DNA from: Planctomycetes bacterium MalM25
Lineage (GTDB): Bacteria; Planctomycetota; Planctomycetia; Pirellulales; Lacipirellulaceae
Length of the DNA stretch: 64,000 nucleotides
Reading direction: 5' to 3'
NCBI GenBank assembly: GCA_007745835.1
Contig: CP036424.1
Span: 3,459,968-3,523,967 of the forward strand
In this document: positions 54,743-64,000 of the stretch, piece by piece
How the letters are laid out: every line of letters starts with the position of its first letter
Numbering within the stretch: position 1 is the stretch's first letter
The notes under the pieces: model-generated
The model's input: only the letters and a program-made list of their open reading frames with translations
The model's database searches: none
What the model was told of the DNA's origin: nothing
Program-made: the position numbers and the translations under genes

Positions 54743-55078
54743 TCAGTCTGGCTCGGCACCTCTATCGAGACACCGTGTCAATGCTTCCGTGGTCGCCTTC
54801 GCATACCGTGGCGGCCAACAATCTACGTCGTGAATCAGAAGGTTATGAAGCTGCAAGACTCCGCATAGTCCCTTCGGTCGTAGAACCTCTTCAGCAGCTC
54901 GGCGGATATGCTCGACCGTGTCACGCAATAGGTCAGGGTCAGCACCTACAGGCAGTGTACTCGCGACAACAACCTCTACTTCACCGTTCCCTGATTGAAC
55001 CTCCATGGCGCATTCGTACTTGACCTGATAGCTGCCGCTACTCGCAGTTAGGCACTTATCGTCAACTCTGAATTCCAT
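54743..55078 (-). CDS. Small hypothetical protein in a lower-GC island
   Basis: A 111-residue frame (MEFRVDDKCLTASSGSYQVK...) with a sensible mix of strands and helices, for example LLRDTVEHIRRAAEEVL and IHDVDCWPPRYAKATTEAL. Base composition is visibly lower in GC than the neighbours and codons ending in A or T are more common. The residue pattern looks like a real protein, but I recognise no family. It sits between the STN-like operon and DAHP synthase, both on other transcripts. It may be a recently acquired gene; a chance frame cannot be excluded. Confidence 0.5.
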   Translation of the reverse strand: MEFRVDDKCLTASSGSYQVKYECAMEVQSGNGEVEVVVASTLPVGADPDLLRDTVEHIRRAAEEVLRPKGLCGVLQLHNLLIHDVDCWPPRYAKATTEALTRCLDRGAEPD

Positions 55079-55138
55079 GGACCATCATCCATTGAAAGAA
55101 ACAGTGCTTCTCGTTCTAAGATGCACTCTAACTGCCAC

Positions 55139-56152
55139 TCACAGCGTCCGATCCACCGCCTCGGCGATCTTGCGGCACTGGGCCATCATCTGCTCGAACG
55201 CCTCGCAGCTGAGCGTCTGGAAGCCGTCGCTCTTGGCGTTCTCCGGGTCGGGGTGGACCTCGACGATCACGCCGTCGGCGCCCGCGGCGATGGCGCCCTT
55301 CGCCAGCGACGGGACCATGTAGGTGTGGCCCGTGCCGTGGCTCGGGTCGATCACCACCGGCAGGTGCGTCTTCTGCTGCAGGTAGGGGACGCTCGCCAGC
55401 GGCAGCGTGAAGCGGGTGTGGGCCTCGAACGTGCGGACGCCGCGCTCGCAGAGCATCACGCGCGGGTTGCCCCCGTCGAGGATGTACTCAGCGGCGAGCA
55501 GGAGCTCGTCCATCGTGGCGCTCGGGCCGCGCTTCAGCAGGACGGCGGCGTCGGCGCGGCCGCACGCCTCGAGCAGGCGGTAGTTCTGCATGTTGCGGGC
55601 GCCGATCTGCATGACGTCGGCGTAGCCGGCGACGAGGTCGACGTCCTCGGGCGAGACGACCTCCGTCACGATCGCTAGGCCGGTCTCTTCCTTGGCGGTC
55701 TGCAGGAGCTTGAGGCCGTCCTCCTTCATGCCCTGGAAGCTGTACGGGCTGGTGCGTGGCTTGAACGCCCCGCCGCGCAGCGCCGTAGCGCCGGCCGCCT
55801 TCACCGCCTTGGCGGTGGCGACGATCTGCTCCTCGCTCTCGACGCTGCACGGCCCGGCGATCATGCCGATCGCCTTGCCGCCCACCTCGAGCGAGCCCGC
55901 GCGGATGACGGAGGTCGCCTCGTGCGCTTCGCGGCTGGCCATCTTGTAGGGGGCGACCACGGCCATCACGTTGTCGACGCCCGGCGCGCTCTCCAGCGAC
56001 CGCACGCCCTCGACGCGCTCGTCGCCGATCGCGGCGACCACGGTCCGCTCCGTCCCGCGGAGGACGTTCGCCTTGAGGCCGAGCGCCTCGACGTGCTCGA
56101 CCAGGTGCTGGAGGTTCTCCTCGGTGGCGGAGGATTTCATCACGACAATCAT
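55139..56152 (-). CDS. aroF: 3-Deoxy-7-phosphoheptulonate (DAHP) synthase, type I-beta
   Basis: First enzyme of the shikimate pathway, joining PEP and erythrose 4-phosphate; 337 residues. The N-terminal ~70 residues ([31 protein letters not shown]) form the ferredoxin-like regulatory domain of the type I-beta group, used for feedback by Tyr or Phe in Thermotoga. [15 protein letters not shown] begins the TIM barrel. [38 protein letters not shown] and [11 protein letters not shown] hold substrate and metal residues. A leader peptide rich in Phe, Tyr and Trp codons and a terminator lie upstream, so both attenuation and feedback probably act on it. Confidence 0.96.
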   Translation of the reverse strand: MIVVMKSSATEENLQHLVEHVEALGLKANVLRGTERTVVAAIGDERVEGVRSLESAPGVDNVMAVVAPYKMASREAHEATSVIRAGSLEVGGKAIGMIAGPCSVESEEQIVATAKAVKAAGATALRGGAFKPRTSPYSFQGMKEDGLKLLQTAKEETGLAIVTEVVSPEDVDLVAGYADVMQIGARNMQNYRLLEACGRADAAVLLKRGPSATMDELLLAAEYILDGGNPRVMLCERGVRTFEAHTRFTLPLASVPYLQQKTHLPVVIDPSHGTGHTYMVPSLAKGAIAAGADGVIVEVHPDPENAKSDGFQTLSCEAFEQMMAQCRKIAEAVDRTL

Positions 56153-56231
56153 GGCTATTGAGGGAGCTGGGGTTCCGCCGGTGGAGGGCGTTGGAGTGGG
56201 AGGTGGGAGCGGGAAATTAGAGCGGCGTACG

Positions 56232-56268
56232 AAAAAAGCCCCGAGGGCCGGCTGGCCTTCGGGGCTCG
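56232..56268 (-). terminator. aroF attenuator: intrinsic terminator upstream of DAHP synthase
   Basis: On the minus strand AGCCCCGAAGGCC pairs with GGCCCTCGGGGCT in 12 of 13 positions, with a 4-nt loop (AGCC), followed by TTTTTT. It is 79 nt before the aroF ATG and ~27 nt after the leader stop. Size and form are nearly the same as the leuA terminator. Confidence 0.9.
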
Positions 56269-56294
56269 GTGTTCTAGGTCACACTCTGGCGCGG

Positions 56295-56378
56295 TTACGC
56301 ATGACCTCCGGCCCCGTGGCTTCCGTACCAGAAGCCATAGGTAAAGCTAAACCGAAAGTTGTCGGCGAAGGACCGCAT
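56295..56378 (-). CDS. Aromatic amino-acid leader peptide of the DAHP synthase attenuator
   Basis: A 27-codon frame with eight aromatic codons (Phe at 4, 8, 10, 12, 16; Tyr at 14, 18; Trp at 17), including the run YGFWYG; it begins MRSFADNFRF and ends GAGGHA. Three of the Phe codons are TTT and one Tyr is TAT, which are uncommon in the high-GC neighbours. It is followed by an intrinsic terminator and the gene for the first aromatic-pathway enzyme. After the control codons, CGGGGC can pair with GCCCCG in the 5' stem arm, and GGGCCGG with CCGGCCC in the 3' arm, so alternative folding is possible. A weak -10 (AATACT) lies 6 nt before the ATG with TTGCGT 17 nt further up, so the transcript may be leaderless. 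Confidence 0.85.
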   Translation of the reverse strand: MRSFADNFRFSFTYGFWYGSHGAGGHA

Positions 56379-56433
56379 AGCCTGAGTATTAGCTCGACCG
56401 ACCGAAGACGCAAGCACAAAGCGAAGAGCTCCT

Positions 56434-56519
56434 TGTAGGAGGCGTCTCCGACGCCGATTTGGCGCTTCCAGCCTTTGCGGCTGAATTACCGTCATCGGCG
56501 TCGGGAGACGCCTCCTACA
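56434..56519. repeat. TGTAGGAG-type paired hairpin repeat, copy 1
   Basis: The left arm 56434-56458 starts TGTAGGAGGCGTCTCCGAC; the right arm 56494-56519 is its inverse with one extra base. Each arm can itself fold (GGCGTC with GACGCC). It sits between the divergent aroF leader and msrA. Copy 2 is at 60299-60387. Confidence 0.82.
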
Positions 56520-56604
56520 GACGGGCCGAACGGGCCGGGGCGGCCAATCGGGGCACTCTGGCCTAGACTGTTGAAGAATCCCCCCCCAAGCGAGCCAACC
56601 CCCG

Positions 56605-57276
56605 ATGACCCGACGCCTCGCCCTGCCGATCACCACCCTGGCGGCGGCCGCCACCCTCGGAGCCCTGCTGACGATGAGCGAACCGGTCCCCGCTGAGCCC
56701 TTCAAGCCCGACCCCCCCGCCTCACGCTCTTCAGAGAATGGCCAACAACTCGCCACCTTCGGCGGGGGCTGCTTCTGGTGCACCGAGGCGGTGTTCGACG
56801 CGACCGAGGGCGTCCACGCGGCGGTCTCGGGCTACGCGGGTGGGCGGGTGATCAATCCGACCTACGAGGCGGTCTGCTCCGGCACGACCGGCCACGCCGA
56901 GGTGATCCAGGTGACTTACGACCCGGCGGTCATCTCTTACAAGGACTTGCTGCAGATCTTCTTCCGCACGCACGACCCGACCACGCTCAACCAGCAAGGC
57001 GCCGACCGCGGCACGCAATACCGCTCGGTCATCTACTTCCACGACGACGCGCAGCGGGCGGTCGCGGAGGAGGTCAAAGCGGCGCTCGATGCGTCCGGCG
57101 CGTTCCGCGGGCCGATCGTCACCGAGCTCTCGCCGCTCGACATTTTCTACCCGGCCGAGGCGTACCACCAGGATTACTTCGCCCGCAACCCGGCGCAGGG
57201 CTACTGCCGGGCGGTAATCGCCCCGAAGATGGAGAAGTACCGCAAGGCGTTCGCGGATAAGCTGAAGAGTGAGTGA
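56605..57276 (+). CDS. msrA: Exported peptide methionine-S-oxide reductase
   Basis: Repairs S-oxidised methionine in envelope proteins; 223 residues. A signal peptide (RLALPITTLAAAATLGALLTMSEPVPAEP) precedes the MsrA domain. FGGGCFWCTEAVFDATEGVHAAVSGYAGG contains the catalytic Cys of GCFWC, followed by YEAVCSGTTGHAEVIQVTYDP and THDPTTLNQQGADRGTQYRS, the standard MsrA order. C-terminal YFARNPAQGYCRAVIAPK carries the resolving Cys. msrB follows ~95 bp later on the same strand after a repeat element, making an exported MsrA-MsrB pair. Confidence 0.95.
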   Translation: MTRRLALPITTLAAAATLGALLTMSEPVPAEPFKPDPPASRSSENGQQLATFGGGCFWCTEAVFDATEGVHAAVSGYAGGRVINPTYEAVCSGTTGHAEVIQVTYDPAVISYKDLLQIFFRTHDPTTLNQQGADRGTQYRSVIYFHDDAQRAVAEEVKAALDASGAFRGPIVTELSPLDIFYPAEAYHQDYFARNPAQGYCRAVIAPKMEKYRKAFADKLKSE

Positions 57277-57278
57277 TG

Positions 57279-57353
57279 AACCACAAAGGAACGAAGGAAC
57301 AAAGAGAGACAAGTGCTCTGCTTCCTTCGTTCCTTGGTTCCTTCGTGGTTAAA
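57279..57353. repeat. AACCRC-type inverted-arm element (word GGAACGAAG)
   Basis: The left arm 57279-57308 reads AACCACAAAGGAACGAAGGA and on. The right arm, as reverse complement from 57351, reads AACCACGAAGGAACCAAGGA and on. A 12-nt spacer makes one long hairpin. It begins 2 nt after the msrA stop and lies between msrA and msrB. Confidence 0.82.
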
Positions 57354-57370
57354 CCGCAGTAGGTAGAACG

Positions 57371-57901
57371 ATGATCCGGCTGATAACGACTCTTGCTTTA
57401 CTTGCTTTACTTGGCGCCACCGTAACCTACGCGGATGAGCCCAAGCCGCTGCCCGCCGACACGGACTGGAAGAGCGTCGATTGGAAAGCGCGGCTCACGG
57501 CCGAGCAGTTCCGCGTTGCCCGGCAAGCGGGGACCGAGCGGCCCTTCACGAACCCGTACTGGGACAACAAGAAGGCGGGCGAGTACCGCTGCGTCTGCTG
57601 CGACCTGCCGCTGTACTCGTCGGAGGCGAAGTACAAGTCGGGCACCGGCTGGCCGAGCTTCTTCCAACCGATCAAGAAGGACGCGGTCGCCGAGCACGAG
57701 GACAAGGGCTGGTTCACCACCCGCACCGAGATCCGCTGCGCCCGCTGCGACGCGCACCTCGGCCACGTCTTCCCCGACGGTCCGCGGCCGACCGGCATGC
57801 GCTACTGCATGAACTCGGCGGCGATGCGGTTTGTGGAAGCAAAAAAAGCGGATCAGGCCGCTAGCGAAGTGTCGCCGGCCGTCACTTCAGAACGAAAGTG
57901 A
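57371..57901 (+). CDS. msrB: Exported peptide methionine-R-oxide reductase
   Basis: Repairs R-oxidised methionine; 176 residues with a signal peptide ([18 protein letters not shown]). Two CxxC pairs ([10 protein letters not shown] and [14 protein letters not shown]) bind zinc; [12 protein letters not shown] and [11 protein letters not shown] follow, the latter with the catalytic Cys. It pairs with msrA upstream. The 3' end overlaps by 20 bp the convergent dodecin gene fragment, so the last ~6 codons (TSERK) are antisense to the dodecin C-terminus. Confidence 0.95.
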   Translation: MIRLITTLALLALLGATVTYADEPKPLPADTDWKSVDWKARLTAEQFRVARQAGTERPFTNPYWDNKKAGEYRCVCCDLPLYSSEAKYKSGTGWPSFFQPIKKDAVAEHEDKGWFTTRTEIRCARCDAHLGHVFPDGPRPTGMRYCMNSAAMRFVEAKKADQAASEVSPAVTSERK

Positions 57902-58028
57902 CCATCAGCGTCACGCGGTAGTCGGTGATCTTGCCGTCCTGGATGTCGACCTTCTGGTCCTTGATCCAAGCGCCCTTCACGTTGTCGAGCGTCTTGCACG
58001 CCCGATCGACGCCGACGTCCAACGCGTC
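57882..58028 (-). pseudogene. Dodecin, C-terminal fragment (split by IS3 element)
   Basis: Codes for ALDVGVDRACKTLDNVKG followed by AWIKDQKVDIQDGKITDYRV and ending VTFVLK, the C-terminal ~48 residues of dodecin, a small flavin-binding dodecameric protein. The Trp that stacks on the flavin (GAWIKDQ) is present. The reading frame is cut at base 58028 by the IS; the rest of the gene is at 59319-59376. Joining both parts with one CGTC target copy gives an uninterrupted 66-residue dodecin. Confidence 0.9.
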
Positions 58029-59318
58029 TGGCCTGCTATCGAAAACCTGGTCCACGGTTTATGAAGGTCTCAATCAGGAGACCGAAAGATGAGCACGAAG
58101 CGTAGGAAGCGGCACACGCCGGAACAGATCGTGAAGAAGCTCCGCGACGCGGACGCGATGCTCGCGGCCGGCAAGGACCAAGCCGCGGTGCTGCAGGCGT
58201 TGGAGGTAAGCGAATCGACGCTCGAGCGTTGGCGGAAGCAGTACGGCGGGATGAAGTCCGAGGAGGCGGTGCGGTTGAAGAAGCTGGAGGACGAGAACAA
58301 GCGGCTGAAGCAACTGGTGGCGGACCTCTCGCTGGACAATCAAGCGTTGAAGATCGTCGCGGAGGGAAACTTCTGAGCCCTCTCCGGAAGCGAGCGGCGG
58401 TGACCCTAGTGCGATCGCAGTTGGGTCTCTCCGAGCGGAGGGCGTGCCGAGCGATCGGCCAGCCGCGATCGAGCCAGCGATACCGATCGAAGCCACGTGG
58501 CGACGAGCCACGCCTGATCAAACGGATGCTGCAGTTGGTGCGTCGGCGGCCACGGTTCGGCTACCGGCGGATCGCGGCGTTGCTCAGGGCCGACGGCTTC
58601 CGGGCGAGCGAGTCGCGGGTGCTGCGTCTGTGGCGGAAGGAGGGCCTGAAAGTGCCTCGAAAGAAGCGGAAACGACGCCGATTGGGCGTGAAGGAGAACG
58701 GTTGCGATCGTCGTCGAGCCACACACAAGAACCACGTGTGGGCGTGGGACTTCGTGTTCGACAAGACCTCGAAGGGGACTCAGCTGAAGTGGCTCTCGAT
58801 CGTCGATGAGCACACGCGCGAGTGCCTGGCCTTGAAATGCGATCGGGGCATCACGAGCGAGGACGTGATCGACACGCTGGCGGAACTCTTCGCGATGCAC
58901 GGCGTGCCGGAGCACATCCGCAGCGACAACGGCCCAGAATTCACGGCGGGGACGATCCGGCGTTGGCTGGAACAACTCGACGTCGGCGCGCTGTACATCG
59001 AGCCGGGCAGCCCGTGGCAGAACGGCTACGCGGAGAGCTTCCACAGCCGCTTCCGCGACGAGTTCCTGGCGGTCGAAGAGTTCGAGTCGCTCGCCGCGGC
59101 TCGTCGGCTCACGGCCGCTTGGCGAGACGACTACAACCACCACCGGCCGCACAGCTCGCTGGGGTACGTCGCCCCGGCCGAGTTCGCGACCCGCTGCCCC
59201 GCTTCCGCTCCGGAGTCGCTTTCGGCTACGCCTCAAGCACGCCTCCGCTCCAGCAGGGCAGCGGCCTTACCCAACCCGTACCTTCATAACGCGTGGTACA
59301 GGAATTCGATGCTGGTCA
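58029..59318 (+). mobile_element. IS3-family insertion sequence, 1290 bp, complete
   Basis: Bounded by imperfect inverted repeats of ~39-40 bp: left 58029-58068 (starts TGGCCTGC, ends TTTATGAAGGT) and right 59280-59318, whose reverse complement starts TGACCAGC and ends GTTATGAAGGT. The 4-bp direct repeat CGTC flanks it at 58025-58028 and 59319-59322. It carries overlapping orfA and orfB. TG...CA ends, size and the 4-bp duplication fit IS3. It interrupts a dodecin gene. Named subgroup not determined. Confidence 0.93.
58089..58376 (+). CDS. IS3-family transposase OrfA
   Basis: A 95-residue protein with an N-terminal helix-turn-helix (RKRHTPEQIVKKLRDADAMLAAGKDQAAVLQALEVSESTLERWRKQYGG) that binds the IS ends, and a C-terminal leucine-zipper-like helix (VRLKKLEDENKRLKQLVADLSLDNQALK) for multimerisation. 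It has a good ribosome site (AGGAG). It ends GNF at 58376. The in-frame heptamer GGGAAAC (58364-58370) six bases before the stop allows a -1 slip into orfB. Confidence 0.92.
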   Translation: MSTKRRKRHTPEQIVKKLRDADAMLAAGKDQAAVLQALEVSESTLERWRKQYGGMKSEEAVRLKKLEDENKRLKQLVADLSLDNQALKIVAEGNF

Positions 59319-59407
59319 CGTCGTCGAAGCTCTTGGGGCTGCTGGCGATGATCTCGGTGACGCGGGCGACAGACATTTTTAGGGCCGTAAGTTTGAGAGG
59401 CGATTGA
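58373..59407 (+). CDS. IS3-family transposase OrfB (DDE integrase)
   Basis: The catalytic part, in the -1 frame relative to OrfA, reached by frameshift or from a weak CTG-type start. It opens SPLRKRAAVTLVRSQLGLSERRACRAIG, then HTH_21 (LIKRMLQLVRRRPRFGYRRIAALLR), and the rve core: first Asp in VWAWDFVFD, second in IRSDNGPEF, Glu in NGYAESFHSRFRDEFL, with the usual spacing. HHRPHSSLGY closes the core. The frame has no stop inside the IS: it passes the right end at 59318 and ends at 59407, adding ~30 residues antisense to the dodecin start. Confidence 0.88.
   Translation: MSPLRKRAAVTLVRSQLGLSERRACRAIGQPRSSQRYRSKPRGDEPRLIKRMLQLVRRRPRFGYRRIAALLRADGFRASESRVLRLWRKEGLKVPRKKRKRRRLGVKENGCDRRRATHKNHVWAWDFVFDKTSKGTQLKWLSIVDEHTRECLALKCDRGITSEDVIDTLAELFAMHGVPEHIRSDNGPEFTAGTIRRWLEQLDVGALYIEPGSPWQNGYAESFHSRFRDEFLAVEEFESLAAARRLTAAWRDDYNHHRPHSSLGYVAPAEFATRCPASAPESLSATPQARLRSSRAAALPNPYLHNAWYRNSMLVTSSKLLGLLAMISVTRATDIFRAVSLRGD
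59319..59376 (-). pseudogene. Dodecin, N-terminal fragment (split by IS3 element)
   Basis: Starts at ATG 59376 and codes for MSVARVTEIIASSPKSFDD, the first 19 residues of dodecin, before running into the IS at 59318. It includes the CGTC target copy (59319-59322). As it stands, translation would continue ~11 codons into the IS terminal repeat and stop. Confidence 0.9.
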
Positions 59408-59465
59408 GAAGGGCTATCGCGTGGGAGCGTACCCCATCCTCACCTTTCGTGCGACCAAATGGTCG

Positions 59466-60179
59466 TCACTCGACCCGCTCGATTACGACCTGGGCCTCCC
59501 AGTACTTGTTCGCGTCGCGGACCATCGGGCTGCTGTAGCCGAACAGGCGGTAGGGCTCGTCGCCGGCGGGGCGGTAGTCGGACTGATCGGCGAGCCACTT
59601 CTCAAGGCGGGCTTTCGCCTGCTCGGCGAGCGTTTCGCTCATCCGCCCCCGCACGCCGAGCGAGGCGACCGTGGTCGCCGGCGTGTCGGTCACCTCGACA
59701 CCATCGATCGGGCCGGGCTCACCGACCGACGTGTTCTGGTAGAGGAACGCCATGCGGCCGTCGCCGCGGCGGGAGGGCGCCTCGGTCATCTCGACCGGCG
59801 CGGTCATCGGGATGTCCTGCGTCTGGATGTGGTTGAACAGGGGCCAGAACGCCGGGCCGACCGCCTTGCGATAAGCCGGGTACTGTTTGACCTCAATCAC
59901 GCCAACCGGGGTGAACGCAGGGAAGCCCTCGGGCAGGGGCGCCTCATCGTAGGGACGGAACGAGAGCATCTCGCGAGCCGCTTCGAGGTCGCCCGCGAGA
60001 ATCGCCTCGCGCGCCGGGCTGTGCGGCTCGAGCTTCTCGGCCGCCGCCGGCAGGTCGGCGAGCAGAGCCTCGACATGCTCCGGCGAAGCCATCCGCTCCC
60101 CCCGCCCCGCGGCGTACGCGACGCCGGCGATGAGGGCCGCGGCCACGGCGGAGAGGCGTTTCCAGTTGAACCAGCGCAT
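59466..60179 (-). CDS. SOUL haem-binding family protein, exported
   Basis: A 237-residue protein with a signal peptide or N-terminal anchor (RLSAVAAALIAGVAYAAG). The domain (~residues 88-237) has VGVIEVKQYPAYRKAVG, HIQTQDIPMTAPVEMTEAP (the IPMTAPV hallmark of SOUL/HBP proteins), a VASLGVRGRMSET stretch and YSSPMVRDANKYWEAQVVIE at the end. SOUL proteins bind haem or other tetrapyrroles; a role in haem handling at the envelope is possible. It is alone on its strand, with a repeat pair between it and metH. Confidence 0.88.
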   Translation of the reverse strand: MRWFNWKRLSAVAAALIAGVAYAAGRGERMASPEHVEALLADLPAAAEKLEPHSPAREAILAGDLEAAREMLSFRPYDEAPLPEGFPAFTPVGVIEVKQYPAYRKAVGPAFWPLFNHIQTQDIPMTAPVEMTEAPSRRGDGRMAFLYQNTSVGEPGPIDGVEVTDTPATTVASLGVRGRMSETLAEQAKARLEKWLADQSDYRPAGDEPYRLFGYSSPMVRDANKYWEAQVVIERVE

Positions 60180-60298
60180 GCGATCGCTCCCGAGGGGGTC
60201 AAAGCTTCCTAGCGGAGCTTAGGAGGCTTCGGCAGGAATGACCCGTCGGATGCGAATCGATCGATAGCGAGCCCCTGCAGGAGGCACGATCGATCCGA

Positions 60299-60387
60299 CT
60301 GTGGGAGGGGTCTCCAGACCCCGATAGCGGTGTCTGAGCCGAGTCGGCTGGCGGCGCGTCATCGGGGTCGAGAGACCCCTCCTACAG
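60299..60387. repeat. TGTAGGAG-type paired hairpin repeat, copy 2
   Basis: The left arm 60299-60325 contains GTGGGAGGGGTCTCCAGACC; the right arm 60361-60387 is its near-inverse (ATCGGGGTCGAGAGACCCCT). Each arm can fold alone (GGGGTCT with AGACCCC). It shows the same layout as 56434-56519 but with GGCGTC/GACGCC replaced by GGGGTCT/AGACCCC. Confidence 0.8.
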
Positions 60388-60437
60388 GATGCCTTTCCCA
60401 CAGGAGGTCTTTACACGGGAACCCATGCCCTGCTGAT

Positions 60438-64000
<3,563 letters not shown>

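Overview
This 64 kb window is GC-rich chromosomal DNA from a planctomycete, probably a member of the Pirellulales (Lacipirellulaceae-like). That placement is an inference from gene families typical of the phylum: a DUF1559 prepilin-like protein, a BBP7-type outer-membrane barrel, PEP-CTERM and dockerin proteins, a Uma2 endonuclease, a nucleoside:H+ symporter of the NHS family, and several small planctomycete-only hypotheticals. Genes are dense and lie on both strands. No phage, plasmid or CRISPR locus is visible.

Layout. 1-9 kb: a truncated nucleoside permease, a Ca2+/Na+ antiporter, leuA behind a transcription attenuator, a Gly/Cys-rich membrane protein, a lipoprotein, an ECF sigma factor, a ferredoxin and an HNH nuclease. 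9.5-19 kb: a type II secretion F-like protein, a DUF1559 protein with a coupled lipoprotein, tRNA-Leu(CAA), a dockerin/PEP-CTERM protein, a TetR-controlled set (SRPBCC lipoprotein and AhpD-like protein) and glnS. 19-28 kb: a decayed RAYT transposase beside its inverted repeat, an intradiol dioxygenase, argG, a double ABC-2 permease, yaaA, a matrixin-like protease, pyrB and a NYN nuclease. 28.8-36.5 kb: a compact chemotaxis operon (hybrid cheA, cheW, receptor, cheB, cheR). 36.5-38.7 kb: a two-component set running towards it. 38.8-50 kb: mnmG, Uma2, tag, an amide hydrolase, a BBP7 protein, hisD-hisC, a redoxin and threonine aldolase. 50-64 kb: glutamate dehydrogenase, two STN-like proteins, DAHP synthase behind a second attenuator, exported msrA and msrB, a dodecin gene split by an IS3-family element, a SOUL protein and most of metH.

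The strongest regulatory finds are two ribosome-mediated attenuators. leuA is preceded by an 18-codon peptide with seven Leu codons, and DAHP synthase by a 27-codon peptide with eight Phe/Tyr/Trp codons. Each is followed by a 13-position terminator stem with a 4-nt loop and a T6 tract, and each has a leader segment that could pair with that stem.

The second theme is short repeats. At least four intergenic loci carry inverted arms built on one shared plan (AACCRC followed by 8-10 nt tandem words), but each locus has its own word. Two more loci have GA-rich 9-nt versions. Other repeat families sit in frame inside metH and mnmG, supply the hisD stop codon, or form paired hairpins. Precise removal of the IS3 element with one 4-bp target copy restores a complete 66-residue dodecin.
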